Below, in pieces: positions 42,769 through 51,744 of a stretch of DNA of 64,000 nucleotides (positions within the stretch are counted from its first letter, which is position 1; each line of letters begins with the position of its first letter). Origin of the DNA: Cytobacillus sp. NCCP-133 (GTDB lineage: Bacteria > Bacillota > Bacilli > Bacillales > Cytobacillaceae); assembly GCF_026011715.1 (NCBI RefSeq), contig NZ_BRVM01000009.1, positions 99,377-163,376 on the forward strand, written 5' to 3'. The notes beneath the pieces are model-generated. The model did no database searches and had not been told where the DNA came from. It saw only the letters and a list, made by a program, of their open reading frames with translations. The position numbers were made by a program, and so were the translations under genes.

Positions 42769-43254
42769 ATGGAGAGCTTTGAGCAAACGGCAGCACAATA
42801 TGAACCGATGATTCACCAGATTATTCGATCACTGAATATCTATAAAAATAAAGAGGAATTTTTCCAATTGGGGTTAATCAAACTCTGGGAGTGCTGGAAT
42901 CAATTTGACCCAGAAAAGGGAAATTTTCTTACCTATGCTTATACAAATGTAAGATTGAGGATAATGGGCGAATTGAATAAAAGCAAGCGCCATGAGGATC
43001 GCAATGTAGTTCCAGATGAAGAATATTGGCACTCAGCCGAATGCTCTTCTCTTGATCGGCCCCTAGAAGAGAAAATAATCCTTTCTTATTGTGAAGGGCT
43101 ATCCAAGAACCAGACCATATGGGTGGTATCGACCTTTCTCTATGATTTAACAACCAACCAGATGGCTGAAAAATACGGCGTGACAAACTCAGCAGTTAAA
43201 GAATGGAAAAGAGGGGCTTTAACCAGGCTAAAGTCGACTATAAAAGAACGATAA
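42769..43254 (+). CDS. Sigma-70 family RNA polymerase sigma factor
   Basis: The 161-residue protein has sigma region 2 (about 1-75; YEPMIHQIIRSLNIY, LGLIKLWECWNQFDPEKGNF, LTYAYTNVRLRIMGELNKSK) and region 4 (about 105-160; LTTNQMAEKYGVTNSAVKEW KRGALTRLK), the layout of small alternative sigma factors. It is close in size and context to B. subtilis SigO (YvrI), whose regulon includes yvrJ; a YvrJ gene lies 660 bases downstream here. GAAGGA precedes the ATG after a structured leader. Target promoters are probably P1 and P2. Confidence 0.85.
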   Translation: MESFEQTAAQYEPMIHQIIRSLNIYKNKEEFFQLGLIKLWECWNQFDPEKGNFLTYAYTNVRLRIMGELNKSKRHEDRNVVPDEEYWHSAECSSLDRPLEEKIILSYCEGLSKNQTIWVVSTFLYDLTTNQMAEKYGVTNSAVKEWKRGALTRLKSTIKER

Positions 43255-43297
43255 ATAACTAGATGATGATACCCTCTAAAAATTATTTTTATCCACC

Positions 43298-43325
43298 CTG
43301 TCGTTTTCCGCCTTTCATTTCTATT
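43298..43325 (+). promoter_or_regulatory. Promoter-like element P2 before the DUF1659 gene
   Basis: CTGTC, 18 bases, CTATT, then ATAAAG. It matches P1 at 41612-41639 in both half-sites, in the TTTTCC segment and in spacing. It ends 25 bases before the DUF1659 start. Confidence 0.6.
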
Positions 43326-43350
43326 ATAAAGGTGAAAGGAGGTGAGCAAG

Positions 43351-43569
43351 ATGGCACAAGCAAATATCATCGATTCCAAACTTCGTCTGGTCTTTGAAAC
43401 AGGATTGGACGAACTAGGCAAACCAGTCACAAAGTCAAAAACCTACAGCAGCGTTAAGCAATCCGCTACAGCTGACCAGCTTTTCACTGTAGGACAAGCA
43501 ATCGCAACACTATCTAACTTTCCGTTAGTAGCCCTTAACCGCAACGACAGCTTCGACATCATTGGCTAA
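43351..43569 (+). CDS. DUF1659 domain-containing protein
   Basis: The 72-residue protein (MAQANIIDSKLRLVFETGLD, ending NDSFDIIG) has the DUF1659 pattern: two beta-type halves with F-E-x-G-x-D and K-T-Y-x-x-V-K. Function is unknown. The ATG at 43351 has AAGGAGGTGAGCAAG upstream; the GTG inside that site is not used. It is followed by the equally long DUF2922 gene; the two families regularly occur as a pair in Bacillaceae. Confidence 0.85.
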   Translation: MAQANIIDSKLRLVFETGLDELGKPVTKSKTYSSVKQSATADQLFTVGQAIATLSNFPLVALNRNDSFDIIG

Positions 43570-43607
43570 TCTGCTAAATTTCTACAAATCACGAGGAGGT
43601 GAAAAAC

Positions 43608-43826
43608 ATGGCGAAAACATTGGAAATGACATTCCTAACGGAAATGGGCAAAACATCTAAACTATCCGTTGATAACCCAATTGAACCGATTGACCCAGTC
43701 GCTGTCAAAGCAGCGATGAACCAAATCATTGCAGCCAACGCATTCGACGGCAATGGCGGTGACTTCGTTCAGGCTCAAGGTGCTAGATTAGTTGAGCGTA
43801 ACGTAACCGAATATGAACTAGTTTAA
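43608..43826 (+). CDS. DUF2922 domain-containing protein
   Basis: The 72-residue protein (MAKTLEMTFLTEMGKTSKLS, then IDPVAVKAAMNQIIAANAF and ending VTEYELV) matches DUF2922, small proteins of unknown function. The ATG follows GAGGAGGTGAAAAAC. Same length as its DUF1659 neighbour, 38 bases apart, so the two are co-transcribed and may form a complex. Confidence 0.85.
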   Translation: MAKTLEMTFLTEMGKTSKLSVDNPIEPIDPVAVKAAMNQIIAANAFDGNGGDFVQAQGARLVERNVTEYELV

Positions 43827-43832
43827 TGCGAA

Positions 43833-43865
43833 GAGGCCGGTTTCTGACGAAGCCGGCTTTTTTTC
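43833..43865 (+). terminator. Terminator between the DUF2922 and YvrJ genes
   Basis: GGCCGGTTTC and GAAGCCGGC pair around TGAC and are followed by seven T. YvrJ must then rely on partial read-through or its own start. Confidence 0.8.
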
Positions 43866-43918
43866 GAGGGGAGCCTGGCACCCCTCTCCACCACCACCCC
43901 CAGAAAGGAGCAATGAAA

Positions 43919-44056
43919 ATGGAACAGATCGTCACCCTAATCAGCGAACTTGGCTTCCCGATTGTCGTTACGTTTTTTCTGCTGAACCGAATCGAAGCCA
44001 AGCTCGATGTAGTTGTGTCGTCCATCCAAGGATTGCCGGATCGGCTGAAGGAATAA
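43919..44056 (+). CDS. yvrJ: YvrJ family protein (45 aa membrane peptide)
   Basis: The short product (MEQIVTLISELGFPIVVTFF, LLNRIEAKLDVVVSSIQGLP, DRLKE) has one membrane segment and an amphipathic tail, as in YvrJ. AAGGAG lies 8 bases before the ATG at 43919; the longer in-frame start at 43826 lies within the terminator and is rejected. In B. subtilis yvrJ belongs to the SigO-RsoA regulon, which agrees with the sigma gene upstream. The function is unknown. Confidence 0.8.
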   Translation: MEQIVTLISELGFPIVVTFFLLNRIEAKLDVVVSSIQGLPDRLKE

Positions 44057-44190
44057 TAAAATCACTCTTTTCATCTCAGCAAAAATCCTGGGTATCAGTA
44101 AATTTAAAGCTAAGTTTGAAGCCTCATATTCAGACAAAGCTTAGGTTATTACTTAATTACTTATAAAAAATACTCACTATTTTCTGCAGT

Positions 44191-44227
44191 AAAAAAGTCA
44201 ACAATCTACTAAACTGTTGACTTTTTT
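44191..44227. terminator. Bidirectional terminator between YvrJ and the second TRAP operon
   Basis: AAAAAAGTCAACA and TGTTGACTTTTTT form a 13-bp perfect stem with T runs on both strands. Confidence 0.85.
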
Positions 44228-44246
44228 ATTTTTATTTGGTTTAAAG

Positions 44247-45449
44247 CTATTGATTTAAATATTTTATAGCAAACGAACTCATCGCAATAATTCCAGTCGG
44301 GATTGATTTTTCATCAAAGATGATTCCCGGGTTATGAAGTCCTTTTTGGGATGCTTCCGTTTCATTTCGAGTTCCTAATCTGAAAAGCATTCCATCGACG
44401 TGCTGCAGATAAAAAGCGAAGTCTTCTCCCCCTAAAGATGGTTCAGGTAAATATTCTAAAGCCTCTTCACCAAGGCTGTCTTTAACTGCTTCTGATAACA
44501 AATCAACAAGCTTTTCATCATTTATAACAGGAGGAGACCCAGGGTAATACTTCAGAATAGCATTTCCATTGAACGCTTTGGCGACGTTTTCTGAAATCTC
44601 TACCATTGACTCTTTGATCTTGTCGCTTGTCTCAGTTTTCATGGAGCGAACGGTACCAGATATGGTCACTTTATTTGCGATAATATTATCTGCTGTACCG
44701 CCATGTATTTGGCCAATTGTAACAACTGCTGGTTCCAGTGGCGCAAGGATTCTGGATACAATTTGCTGGAGTCCAGTTACAATCTGTGCTGCAACTGGAA
44801 TAGGGTCCACGCTCTTATGGGGGTGAGCAGCGTGCCCCCCTGTTCCAAATACCTCAATTTCAAACCGATTAGTCGAAGCCATGATTGCATCATGTTTAAC
44901 ACTGATTTTGCCAGCCTCTGTAAACGGCCATGTATGCAAACAAACAATGTGATCCACCTTTGGCTCGGAAAAGACCCCTTCTTCGATCATCAGCTTTGCA
45001 CCTTGCATGGTTTCTTCGGCTGGCTGAAAGATGAATTTTATCTGCCCCTTAAAATGTTCCCTTACCTTATTTAGTACAATAGCTGTTCCCAGTAAAACAG
45101 ATGTATGAATATCATGCCCGCATGCATGCATAATTCCGAGATTACCAGATGCGAAAGACAGACCTGTTTCTTCTATAATAGGTAAAGCATCGATATCTGC
45201 ACGTATTGCAAGTGTAAGCCCTTCTCCTGTCCCCTTTAATAAACCAATGATGCCGGTGCCATTTGAGCATTCCTTCAATTCAATATCCGTATCCTTTAAC
45301 GTTTCATAAATGAACTTTGTTGTACGAAACTCCTGCAGACTCAATTCAGGGTTTTCATGCAGATTCCGTCTGATCTCGATGATTTGTTTTTCGATTTCTG
45401 CCGTTAAGCCTTTAATATCGATTTCAGCAGTTAAACTTTTAGTATCCAT
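44247..45449 (-). CDS. M20 family amidohydrolase (IAA-amino-acid-hydrolase-like)
   Basis: The 400-residue metallopeptidase-fold enzyme has HENPELSLQEFRTT at the N-terminus, metal ligands in MHACGHDIHTS, QPAEETMQGAK and GGEDFAFYLQ, and the late HNPGIIFDEKS. Members cleave N-acyl or N-carbamoyl amino acids to free amino acid and carboxylate. GAGGAGTAAGAATAG precedes the ATG. It is the last gene of the second TRAP operon, 97 bases after the receptor gene, so it probably processes what this TRAP system imports. Confidence 0.9.
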   Translation of the reverse strand: MDTKSLTAEIDIKGLTAEIEKQIIEIRRNLHENPELSLQEFRTTKFIYETLKDTDIELKECSNGTGIIGLLKGTGEGLTLAIRADIDALPIIEETGLSFASGNLGIMHACGHDIHTSVLLGTAIVLNKVREHFKGQIKFIFQPAEETMQGAKLMIEEGVFSEPKVDHIVCLHTWPFTEAGKISVKHDAIMASTNRFEIEVFGTGGHAAHPHKSVDPIPVAAQIVTGLQQIVSRILAPLEPAVVTIGQIHGGTADNIIANKVTISGTVRSMKTETSDKIKESMVEISENVAKAFNGNAILKYYPGSPPVINDEKLVDLLSEAVKDSLGEEALEYLPEPSLGGEDFAFYLQHVDGMLFRLGTRNETEASQKGLHNPGIIFDEKSIPTGIIAMSSFAIKYLNQ

Positions 45450-45546
45450 CTATTCTTACTCCTCGCGGTGAAATGTAAATCAGTTACCTAATTTGCCTTT
45501 AATATTAAGAAAGATTAAGGCCATCAGATAGCCCTAATTCTACTTA

Positions 45547-46575
45547 TTAATTTAGATCAGCTTTGCCCATTTCAACGATTTGCTGATATACATCTTCTCC
45601 CCACATTTCCTTGCCTAATGAGTCACGGACTGGCTGAGTAGCCTCAATAAATGCATCGATTTCCGGATCAACAAACGTCACACCGGCACTTTCCAGCTCT
45701 TCCACCATTGACTGTTCACTTTCAGCCAGTTTTTCTTCAGCATATACCTGTGATTCCTTTGCTGCTTCAAGTAAGATATCCTGAAATTCTTCTGATAACC
45801 CTTGGAAGAACTGTTCGTTTATGGTTACAAAAGCCGGCTTAAACATATGATTTGAGTTGATAATATATTTTTGAACTTCCTGGAAACCGGCAGCATAAAA
45901 TGTTTCTAATGGATTTTCCTGCCCATCAACTATACCTGTTTGCAGCCCGCTGTACACTTCTCCAAAGTCCATTGGAGTAGGATTTGATCCTAGAGCTTCA
46001 AATGTCTGAACATAATAATCCCTTGCAGGAGCACGCAGTTTTAAACCTTTCATGTCCTCTGGGGTTTTGATTTCTTTATTTGCAGATATAACCCTTGGAC
46101 CACGAGGCAGAATTCCGATATTGCGGACTCCCATATCACTAACCAATTTGTCATTCCATTCCTGTCCAATTTCAGAATCCATTACATGCATCCAATGAGC
46201 ATTGGACTTCATAAGATAAGGAAGAGATAAATATTCAATTTCCAACATTCCAGGGTCTCCACTTGACATCATTTCAATGGTTCCCAGCTTAACTTGTTCC
46301 ATCTGTTCTGCTGTCGAACCAAGCTGGTTTCCTGGAAACAGCTCAACCTCAATATTGCCGTCAGTTTTTTCTTCAACAAATTCCTTGAATTTTTCCATTC
46401 CTGAGTAAGCTGGTTCTCCTGGATTTGCCCAAGTACTATAGGAAATCGAGTATTTTTCCTTAGATTCAGAATCAGACCCAGAATTTGTACCGCTGCTCGT
46501 TGAATCAGAACACCCTGACAGCAAAGTTGCCGTAGTAAACGCACCTAAAACTAGTGATACTAATTTTTTTCTCAT
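45547..46575 (-). CDS. TRAP transporter solute-binding lipoprotein DctP (second TRAP operon)
   Basis: The 342-residue receptor has a lipobox (ATLLSGCSDS), then WANPGEPAYSGMEKFKEFVE, LGSTAEQMEQVKLGTIEMMS, the ligand Arg in DMKGLKLRAPARDYY and GIVDGQENPLETFYAAGFQE. It belongs to the same DctP family as 34228-35229 but is clearly divergent. GGGGGGAATTAAAA precedes the ATG. It lies between the creatininase and M20 genes. Confidence 0.92.
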   Translation of the reverse strand: MRKKLVSLVLGAFTTATLLSGCSDSTSSGTNSGSDSESKEKYSISYSTWANPGEPAYSGMEKFKEFVEEKTDGNIEVELFPGNQLGSTAEQMEQVKLGTIEMMSSGDPGMLEIEYLSLPYLMKSNAHWMHVMDSEIGQEWNDKLVSDMGVRNIGILPRGPRVISANKEIKTPEDMKGLKLRAPARDYYVQTFEALGSNPTPMDFGEVYSGLQTGIVDGQENPLETFYAAGFQEVQKYIINSNHMFKPAFVTINEQFFQGLSEEFQDILLEAAKESQVYAEEKLAESEQSMVEELESAGVTFVDPEIDAFIEATQPVRDSLGKEMWGEDVYQQIVEMGKADLN

Positions 46576-46608
46576 TTTTAATTCCCCCCATTTAAAATGT
46601 ATACTTTT

Positions 46609-47433
46609 TTATTGCTTAGCAGCGGAAAAGGCTTGGTTTAAAGACATGTTCGTGTTTTTTGCCTTTTCCACTAGTATGACACCATATTCAACAAGGCTTG
46701 AAACAATTTTTTCTCCTCTTTCTGCCGAAGCATTTAGAGGATTACCCATTATGCCTTCTGCAGAGATATCTTCCATGTTAAGATACAGATTAGCCTTTGA
46801 TGCATTCAGCTTTATTTTTAATAGATTATCAATGGTAAACTCGCCAAAGTTTTCATTCGATTTCCATGTTTCAGGGAGCAAATCCATCCTCATATATTGA
46901 GGAAATAGATAAGACATAACAGATGACAGAGGCTCTCCCCCATGACCGGATGGATCCTTCTCTTCTTGGTAAATCCCATTTTTTTGTTCTTGAGTAAGCA
47001 TCTGCCATAAGTCCATTGATGCCACCATAACTTTCTTTTCTCGTCTTACCTTTCTTGCCACTTGATCAACAGCAGGACCGTTACCCGCATGCCCGTTAAA
47101 GAAAACAATTTTAGTAATGCCATGTTCGATCAAGCTTGTACAAATATCCTCCAGAAGACTAATAACCGTCTGCTGTGATAAAGAAATGGTACCTGGATAT
47201 CCCCTAAAGTACTCCGAATTGCCAAATGGGACAGTCGGAACATATAAAGCTCCTGTTTTTTCAGCTGCTCTTTTGGCAATTTCAGTGGCTGCCATAAAGT
47301 CTCCAGTAACGGAATGCGGTCCATGCTCCTCCATTGATCCCAAAGGAATAATCACAACTGGATCTTTTTTAAATGCTGCATCTGCTTCTTTCCATGTCAT
47401 ATGGTGTATAGCGATTTTTTGCAAAATATTCAA
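46609..47433 (-). CDS. Creatininase family protein
   Basis: The 274-residue protein has the family metal sites: IPLGSMEEHGPHSVTGDFM (E and H ligands), VFFNGHAGNGPAVDQVA and DPSGHGGEPLSSVMSY. Creatininase-family enzymes hydrolyse cyclic amides or carry out similar amide chemistry (creatinine, mycofactocin precursor, riboflavin-type formamides). The start seems to be TTG right after AAGGGAA; spacing is tight, so an ATG 33 bases later is an alternative. It lies between DctM and DctP of the second TRAP operon. Confidence 0.85.
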   Translation of the reverse strand: MNILQKIAIHHMTWKEADAAFKKDPVVIIPLGSMEEHGPHSVTGDFMAATEIAKRAAEKTGALYVPTVPFGNSEYFRGYPGTISLSQQTVISLLEDICTSLIEHGITKIVFFNGHAGNGPAVDQVARKVRREKKVMVASMDLWQMLTQEQKNGIYQEEKDPSGHGGEPLSSVMSYLFPQYMRMDLLPETWKSNENFGEFTIDNLLKIKLNASKANLYLNMEDISAEGIMGNPLNASAERGEKIVSSLVEYGVILVEKAKNTNMSLNQAFSAAKQ

Positions 47434-47522
47434 TTCCCTTCTATGTTTAAAATTTGATTAAATGCATATGTTTGCTTGGTATTGAATTCTAAAAATCTTA
47501 TCATGTTTTATATAAAACAACT

Positions 47523-48794
47523 CTAAAAAAACAGTTTTACAATTACCAAACTTAGATATGGTATATAAGCAGTTAAAAGTACAGCCGCAACTAAGGGAAT
47601 ATATAATGGCAGCATCTCTTTAACCAGTTTTCCAAAGGACAGTTTTGCAATGTCTGCTACAATATATAACAATATTCCAACCGGCGGAGTCGCTCCTCCA
47701 ATGGTTAAGGTTAAGACCATTAAGACACCAAAGTGGATTGGATTAATGCCAACTTGCATTACAATTGGTGTTAAGATCGGCGCGAAAACAATGATTGCTT
47801 CTGACGGAAGCATGAATAGCCCGATTATGAACAAGAATACGATAATTAGTGTAATAATCACTGTTGGATTTGTTGAAAACGTAAAAATAAAATCCCCTAA
47901 TGTATCAGATATTCTTGATTTTGTTACAACCCATGCAAAAATGGTAGCAGCTGCAAGGATAAATAATATTTTTGCAGATTCATAGCTAGTTTTCTTTAGG
48001 ATTGAACCAAACGAACGGACGTTTACATTCTTGTAGTAGAACACGGTAATAATAATCCCGTATAAAACGGCAATCGCTGCAGATTCTGTTGGTGTAAATA
48101 CTCCGCTGATAATCCCGAATACAATGATTACCGGCAAAAGTAAGGCTGGAATACCTGATGAAAAAGTCTTTCGCGCTTCCCTGAAGGTAGATCGCGGGTA
48201 GCTTGGGTAATTTCTTTTTACGGATATAAAATAGGTATACCCCATTAAAGAAATCGCTGTTAGTAGACCCGGGATGATACCTGCAATCAGTAAAGGACCA
48301 ATAGGCTGCGAGGTAACGATTCCAAAGATGATTAAGGTGATGCTTGGCGGAATAATCGGGCCTACAATTGAAGAAGCTGCTGTAATGGCTGCGGAAAACT
48401 TCTTATCATAGCCTTCCTTTTCCATAGCTGGAATGAGTACTGAACCTAGAGCAACAGTATCAGCAGTGGCTGATCCTGAAATTCCAGAGAAAATAATACT
48501 GGCCACATTATTTACTTGGGCTAATCCCCCTTTAAAATGGCCAACCATTACTCTTGCCATTGCAATAATCTTATTGGTTATACCTCCAGAATTCATTAGC
48601 TCACCGACTAATAAAAAGAATGGAACGGCGAGCAGCGTGAAGGAATCCACTCCCCGCACCAGACTTTGAGCAACCATACTGAGATTGACTCCTTCAATGA
48701 TCAAATAAACCAATGAAGAGATTCCCAGTGCAAAGGCAACAGGAAGCCCAAGTATTATTAGCAGAATCATTAACGCTACTACCAGGAATATCAT
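47523..48794 (-). CDS. TRAP transporter large permease DctM (second TRAP operon)
   Basis: The 423-residue protein has about 12 membrane segments with VGELMNSGGITNKIIAMARV, GPIIPPSITLIIFGIVTSQP and LTLTIGGATPPVGILLYIVA, typical of DctM. It overlaps DctQ by 4 bases (ATGA-type coupling). Clearly a different system from the DctM at 32460-33737. Confidence 0.93.
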   Translation of the reverse strand: MIFLVVALMILLIILGLPVAFALGISSLVYLIIEGVNLSMVAQSLVRGVDSFTLLAVPFFLLVGELMNSGGITNKIIAMARVMVGHFKGGLAQVNNVASIIFSGISGSATADTVALGSVLIPAMEKEGYDKKFSAAITAASSIVGPIIPPSITLIIFGIVTSQPIGPLLIAGIIPGLLTAISLMGYTYFISVKRNYPSYPRSTFREARKTFSSGIPALLLPVIIVFGIISGVFTPTESAAIAVLYGIIITVFYYKNVNVRSFGSILKKTSYESAKILFILAAATIFAWVVTKSRISDTLGDFIFTFSTNPTVIITLIIVFLFIIGLFMLPSEAIIVFAPILTPIVMQVGINPIHFGVLMVLTLTIGGATPPVGILLYIVADIAKLSFGKLVKEMLPLYIPLVAAVLLTAYIPYLSLVIVKLFF

Positions 48795-49300
48795 GCCTTC
48801 ACCTCCTCTATGATGGAGCTGTTCGTATATTGTCCAGCCCGGTAATCCCTAATATCATGAATAGATTTGATAACAATGAAAATGAACATTAACACACAGC
48901 CTACTGTTGCTGCTACTCTCCAATAGGAAAAAGGAATTTCCAAAGCCCCAGATTCCAGATAGTGTGAAACTTTAACCAGCTCGATAGAGGAGTATGCGGT
49001 AATGGACAAGAATACGAGAATCATAGCCCTCATCACTAAGGATGTAATAAGCTTCACTTTCGGTGACATTTTTTCCTGAAGCAGTTCCACGGCCATATGC
49101 TTATCGTCAAAAGATACAACCGCAGCTCCTATAAACACCATCCAGATCAAGATAAACCGTGCTAACTCATCACTCCATACAAGCGGTTTGTCAAAAATAA
49201 AACGTGCAATAACCTGAAGGATCGTCACAACAACAATGACTAAAAGAGAGCCGCTGATTATGTAACGGAACGGCAAGGCATAATCTCTTCTTTTTTTCAT
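48791..49300 (-). CDS. TRAP transporter small permease DctQ (second TRAP operon)
   Basis: The 169-residue protein has four membrane segments and the DctQ signature FIFDKPLVWSDELARFILIW plus FDDKHMAVELLQEKMSPKVK. The ATG at 49300 (MKKRRDYA) follows GGGGGTG; upstream in-frame TTG and GTG codons overlap the ribosome binding site. It pairs with the overlapping DctM. Confidence 0.88.
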   Translation of the reverse strand: MKKRRDYALPFRYIISGSLLVIVVVTILQVIARFIFDKPLVWSDELARFILIWMVFIGAAVVSFDDKHMAVELLQEKMSPKVKLITSLVMRAMILVFLSITAYSSIELVKVSHYLESGALEIPFSYWRVAATVGCVLMFIFIVIKSIHDIRDYRAGQYTNSSIIEEVKA

Positions 49301-49343
49301 TTCTCCCACCCCCAAATGATCTTTCTTTCATAAAAGCGACCTG

Positions 49344-50072
49344 TTAAATTTCCAAATCACCCCCATCTTTGCTATACATAATTTTATATGGCCAATCATC
49401 TGATCTCACATAATACTTTACATACTCAACAGGCTTATAGTCTGAGTCAAAAGAGACTCTCTTAATCTGCAGAAGAGGGAAGCCCTTCTCAACTTCAAGG
49501 TAATAACTGAGTTGTTCATCAGCCTGTACAGCGGCAATTTCCTCCGTTACATATGCAAAGTCGACACCCAGCACCTCACTTGCGAATTGGCGCATATGCA
49601 AAATCTCACCGGCATTTTTTATTTTCTCAATATCCACATCCACATAATGATGAATTAATAAAAATGTTGGAACATTATTATCGATCCTAATTCTTTTGAC
49701 TTTTACTATGGGAGTTTCCGCTTCAAGTTCAAGACTTTTCGTAACATCTTCCTCTGCAATCACTTTGGAGGCGTCTATCGTTTTACAGCTCAATTGATTC
49801 CATCTCTTACTAAAGTTAGAGCTGAATCCCCCCATAGACGGCCAGGGTCCTGAAAGTCCATTATTTACCACAACAGAACCAATTCCGGGTCTTCTTTCAA
49901 TTAGCCCCTCCGATTGGAGCCTGCCTAACGCTTGTCTAATTGGAGCTCGGCTTACACCATAAATCTTTTGCATCTCACTTTCTGTTGGAAGCTTGTCCCC
50001 TAAAGCGTAATAATTCGTTTTAATTTTGTTAAAAAGATCATCAAATACTTGTAGATTTAATGTTTGTTTCAA
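49344..50072 (-). CDS. GntR family transcriptional regulator, HutC/UTRA subfamily
   Basis: The 242-residue regulator has a winged helix (FDDLFNKIKTNYYALGDKLP, YGVSRAPIRQALGRLQSEGL, RRPGIGSVVV) and a UTRA effector domain (about 90-235). TTG at 50072 has GAGGTG 5-6 bases upstream; the longer frame to 50162 runs through the operator and is rejected. It is the first gene of the second TRAP operon (44 bases before DctQ), hence probably its autoregulated local repressor. Confidence 0.88.
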   Translation of the reverse strand: MKQTLNLQVFDDLFNKIKTNYYALGDKLPTESEMQKIYGVSRAPIRQALGRLQSEGLIERRPGIGSVVVNNGLSGPWPSMGGFSSNFSKRWNQLSCKTIDASKVIAEEDVTKSLELEAETPIVKVKRIRIDNNVPTFLLIHHYVDVDIEKIKNAGEILHMRQFASEVLGVDFAYVTEEIAAVQADEQLSYYLEVEKGFPLLQIKRVSFDSDYKPVEYVKYYVRSDDWPYKIMYSKDGGDLEI

Positions 50073-50121
50073 AGCTGCACCTCGTTCTCTATTTCTGTAT
50101 ACTTCATTATTACTTTTCGTC

Positions 50122-50139
50122 ACTTTGTTATAACAAAGT
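50122..50139. promoter_or_regulatory. Putative GntR operator, perfect 18-bp palindrome
   Basis: ACTTTGTTATAACAAAGT lies 50 bases before the regulator start, at the head of the operon. It is the expected place for autoregulation by the HutC-type protein. Confidence 0.6.
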
Positions 50140-50257
50140 AGGTATAAATGCATAATAAACAATTGTTTTTAAATAGTCAATATTTTTTGTTAATTTAAAA
50201 AACTCTTTCTCAATCTATATTAATAAACACTCTTTCTTAATTTAGATTTAACTTCAT

Positions 50258-50459
50258 AAAAATTGCACAGTCACTCTCACAGATCCGTACGTGCGGGTCA
50301 TCGCATACGGCTCCTCCATATTATCCCCGCTGGGGATGATGTTCATTGTAAATATCCACTAAAAGAGATGAGACCTTTATCTCTAAGCCATTCATTCGAG
50401 ATAGCTGTAAGTACTGGAGTACATTTTGAACTTCTCCACGAGTACATTCGTAGTTTGGG
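50258..50459 (-). mobile_element. Group II intron 3' remnant: maturase C-terminus and domain V
   Basis: On the minus strand a reading frame containing VLTAISNEWLRDKGLISFSG ends at 50343 and matches the C-terminal end of intron-encoded reverse transcriptase/maturases; PKLRMYSWRSS just before it looks like the RLRM-x-x-W segment with material deleted between. It is followed at 50313-50282 by GAGCCGTATGCG...CGCACGTACGGATC, the conserved domain V hairpin. Domain VI beyond it is short or damaged. Most of the maturase gene is gone. Confidence 0.8.
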
Positions 50460-50591
50460 AAGTTAACCTTTCCACTTCCTTCTGCGCAGTTCTCTGTGTA
50501 GCTTCTTAATTGGACAGACCTTTGATGCTAGACTAAATAGTAGACACAGATTGTTATAATAAATACATCAACTATAACGGGGTGTGTCTGT

Positions 50592-50878
50592 ATGGCAAGA
50601 GGTAGACAATTCGAAGAGGCATTTAAAATGGAAACTGTAAAGTATATGAATGAAAACAATAAGCCTGTAGCCCAAGTTGCTAGAGAGGTTGGTGTGAATG
50701 CTAATACTTTACATGGCTGGGTGAAGAAGTATGGTCAACAACCTGAAATTAAGGCTGTCAAAACATTTTCATCAGAAGCAGCTGAATAAAGAACTCTTCA
50801 GAAGGAAATCTGCGATCTCAAGGAGGAGAATGAAATCTTAAAAAAGGCGATGCACTACTTCGCGAAAATCCCTCGGTA
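50592..50878 (+). pseudogene. IS3 orfA (helix-turn-helix), premature stop
   Basis: The protein MARGRQFEEAFKMETVKYMN... has the IS3-type HTH (QVAREVGVNANTLHGWVKKY). A TAA after residue 65 interrupts it; the same frame resumes with [25 protein letters not shown], the leucine-zipper end of OrfA, and stops at 50878. An intact OrfA would be about 95 residues. Confidence 0.8.
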
Positions 50879-51744
50879 AAATATGAATTCATTCATGAAA
50901 ATCGCTCCCGACTCCGAGTGGAGAAGATGTGCAGCATTCTGGGAGTTTCCCAAAGTGGTTACTTCAAATGGTCAAAGCGACCCAAAAGTAACAGGCAAAA
51001 ACAACACGAGATATTATCACAAGAGATTCTTAAGACCCATTTAGAATTTAAGCAACGTTACGGCAGTGTAAAAATCGCTAAAACCCTGAATAGACGCGGT
51101 GTGAAGGTAAGTGAGCGTACGGTCTCTCGCATTATGACGAAAAACCAATGGAAGTCTTGTACCGTCAAGAAATACAAGGCTACAACCAATTCGAAGCATC
51201 AACATCCAGTAAGTGAAAACGTCTTAAATCGACAGTTTAGAGCCAGTAAACCAAACCAATTTTGGATAACGGATATCACTTATATTCCGACCAATGAGGG
51301 CTGGTTGTATGTAGCGACCGTAATAGACTTGTATTCTCGTAAAATAGTAGGTTGGGCTATGGACAAAACCATGACAAAGGAATTAGTTATCTCTGCATTA
51401 GAGATGGCATACAAGCGTCAAAAGCCATGGAAAGGTGTCGTTCTCACTCAGACCGAGGTGTTCAATACGCCTCCAGCGAGTATCAGAAACTATTAAAAAA
51501 GTACAATATGATCGGCAGCATGAGCCGAAAGGGAAACTGTTACGACAATGCTTGTATCGAATCTTTTCACGGTATTCTTAAACGTGAGCTTGTTTATCAA
51601 ACCAAGTATAAAATGAGAGATGACGCAAAGAAATCGTTATTTGAATATATTGAGTTTTTCTACAATTCCAAGCGGATCCATTCAACTTTGGGCTACTACA
51701 CGCCGAATGAATTTGAGCAAATGTTTGGGGGTTCTGTAGCCTGA
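50879..51744 (+). pseudogene. IS3 orfB transposase (rve integrase core), frameshifted
   Basis: The first frame runs to 51496 ([38 protein letters not shown] with the first catalytic Asp). One base is missing near 51446, where LTQTE replaces the expected H-S-D-R-G; the second frame ([35 protein letters not shown] with catalytic Glu, HSTLGYYTPNEFE) runs to 51744. All three DDE residues are present but in two frames. Confidence 0.85.

Noticed and set aside
43826..43918. Longer N-terminus of the YvrJ protein (28 extra residues)
   Set aside because: The upstream ATG lies at the DUF2922 stop codon within a terminator hairpin, and a clear AAGGAG with good spacing supports the start at 43919.
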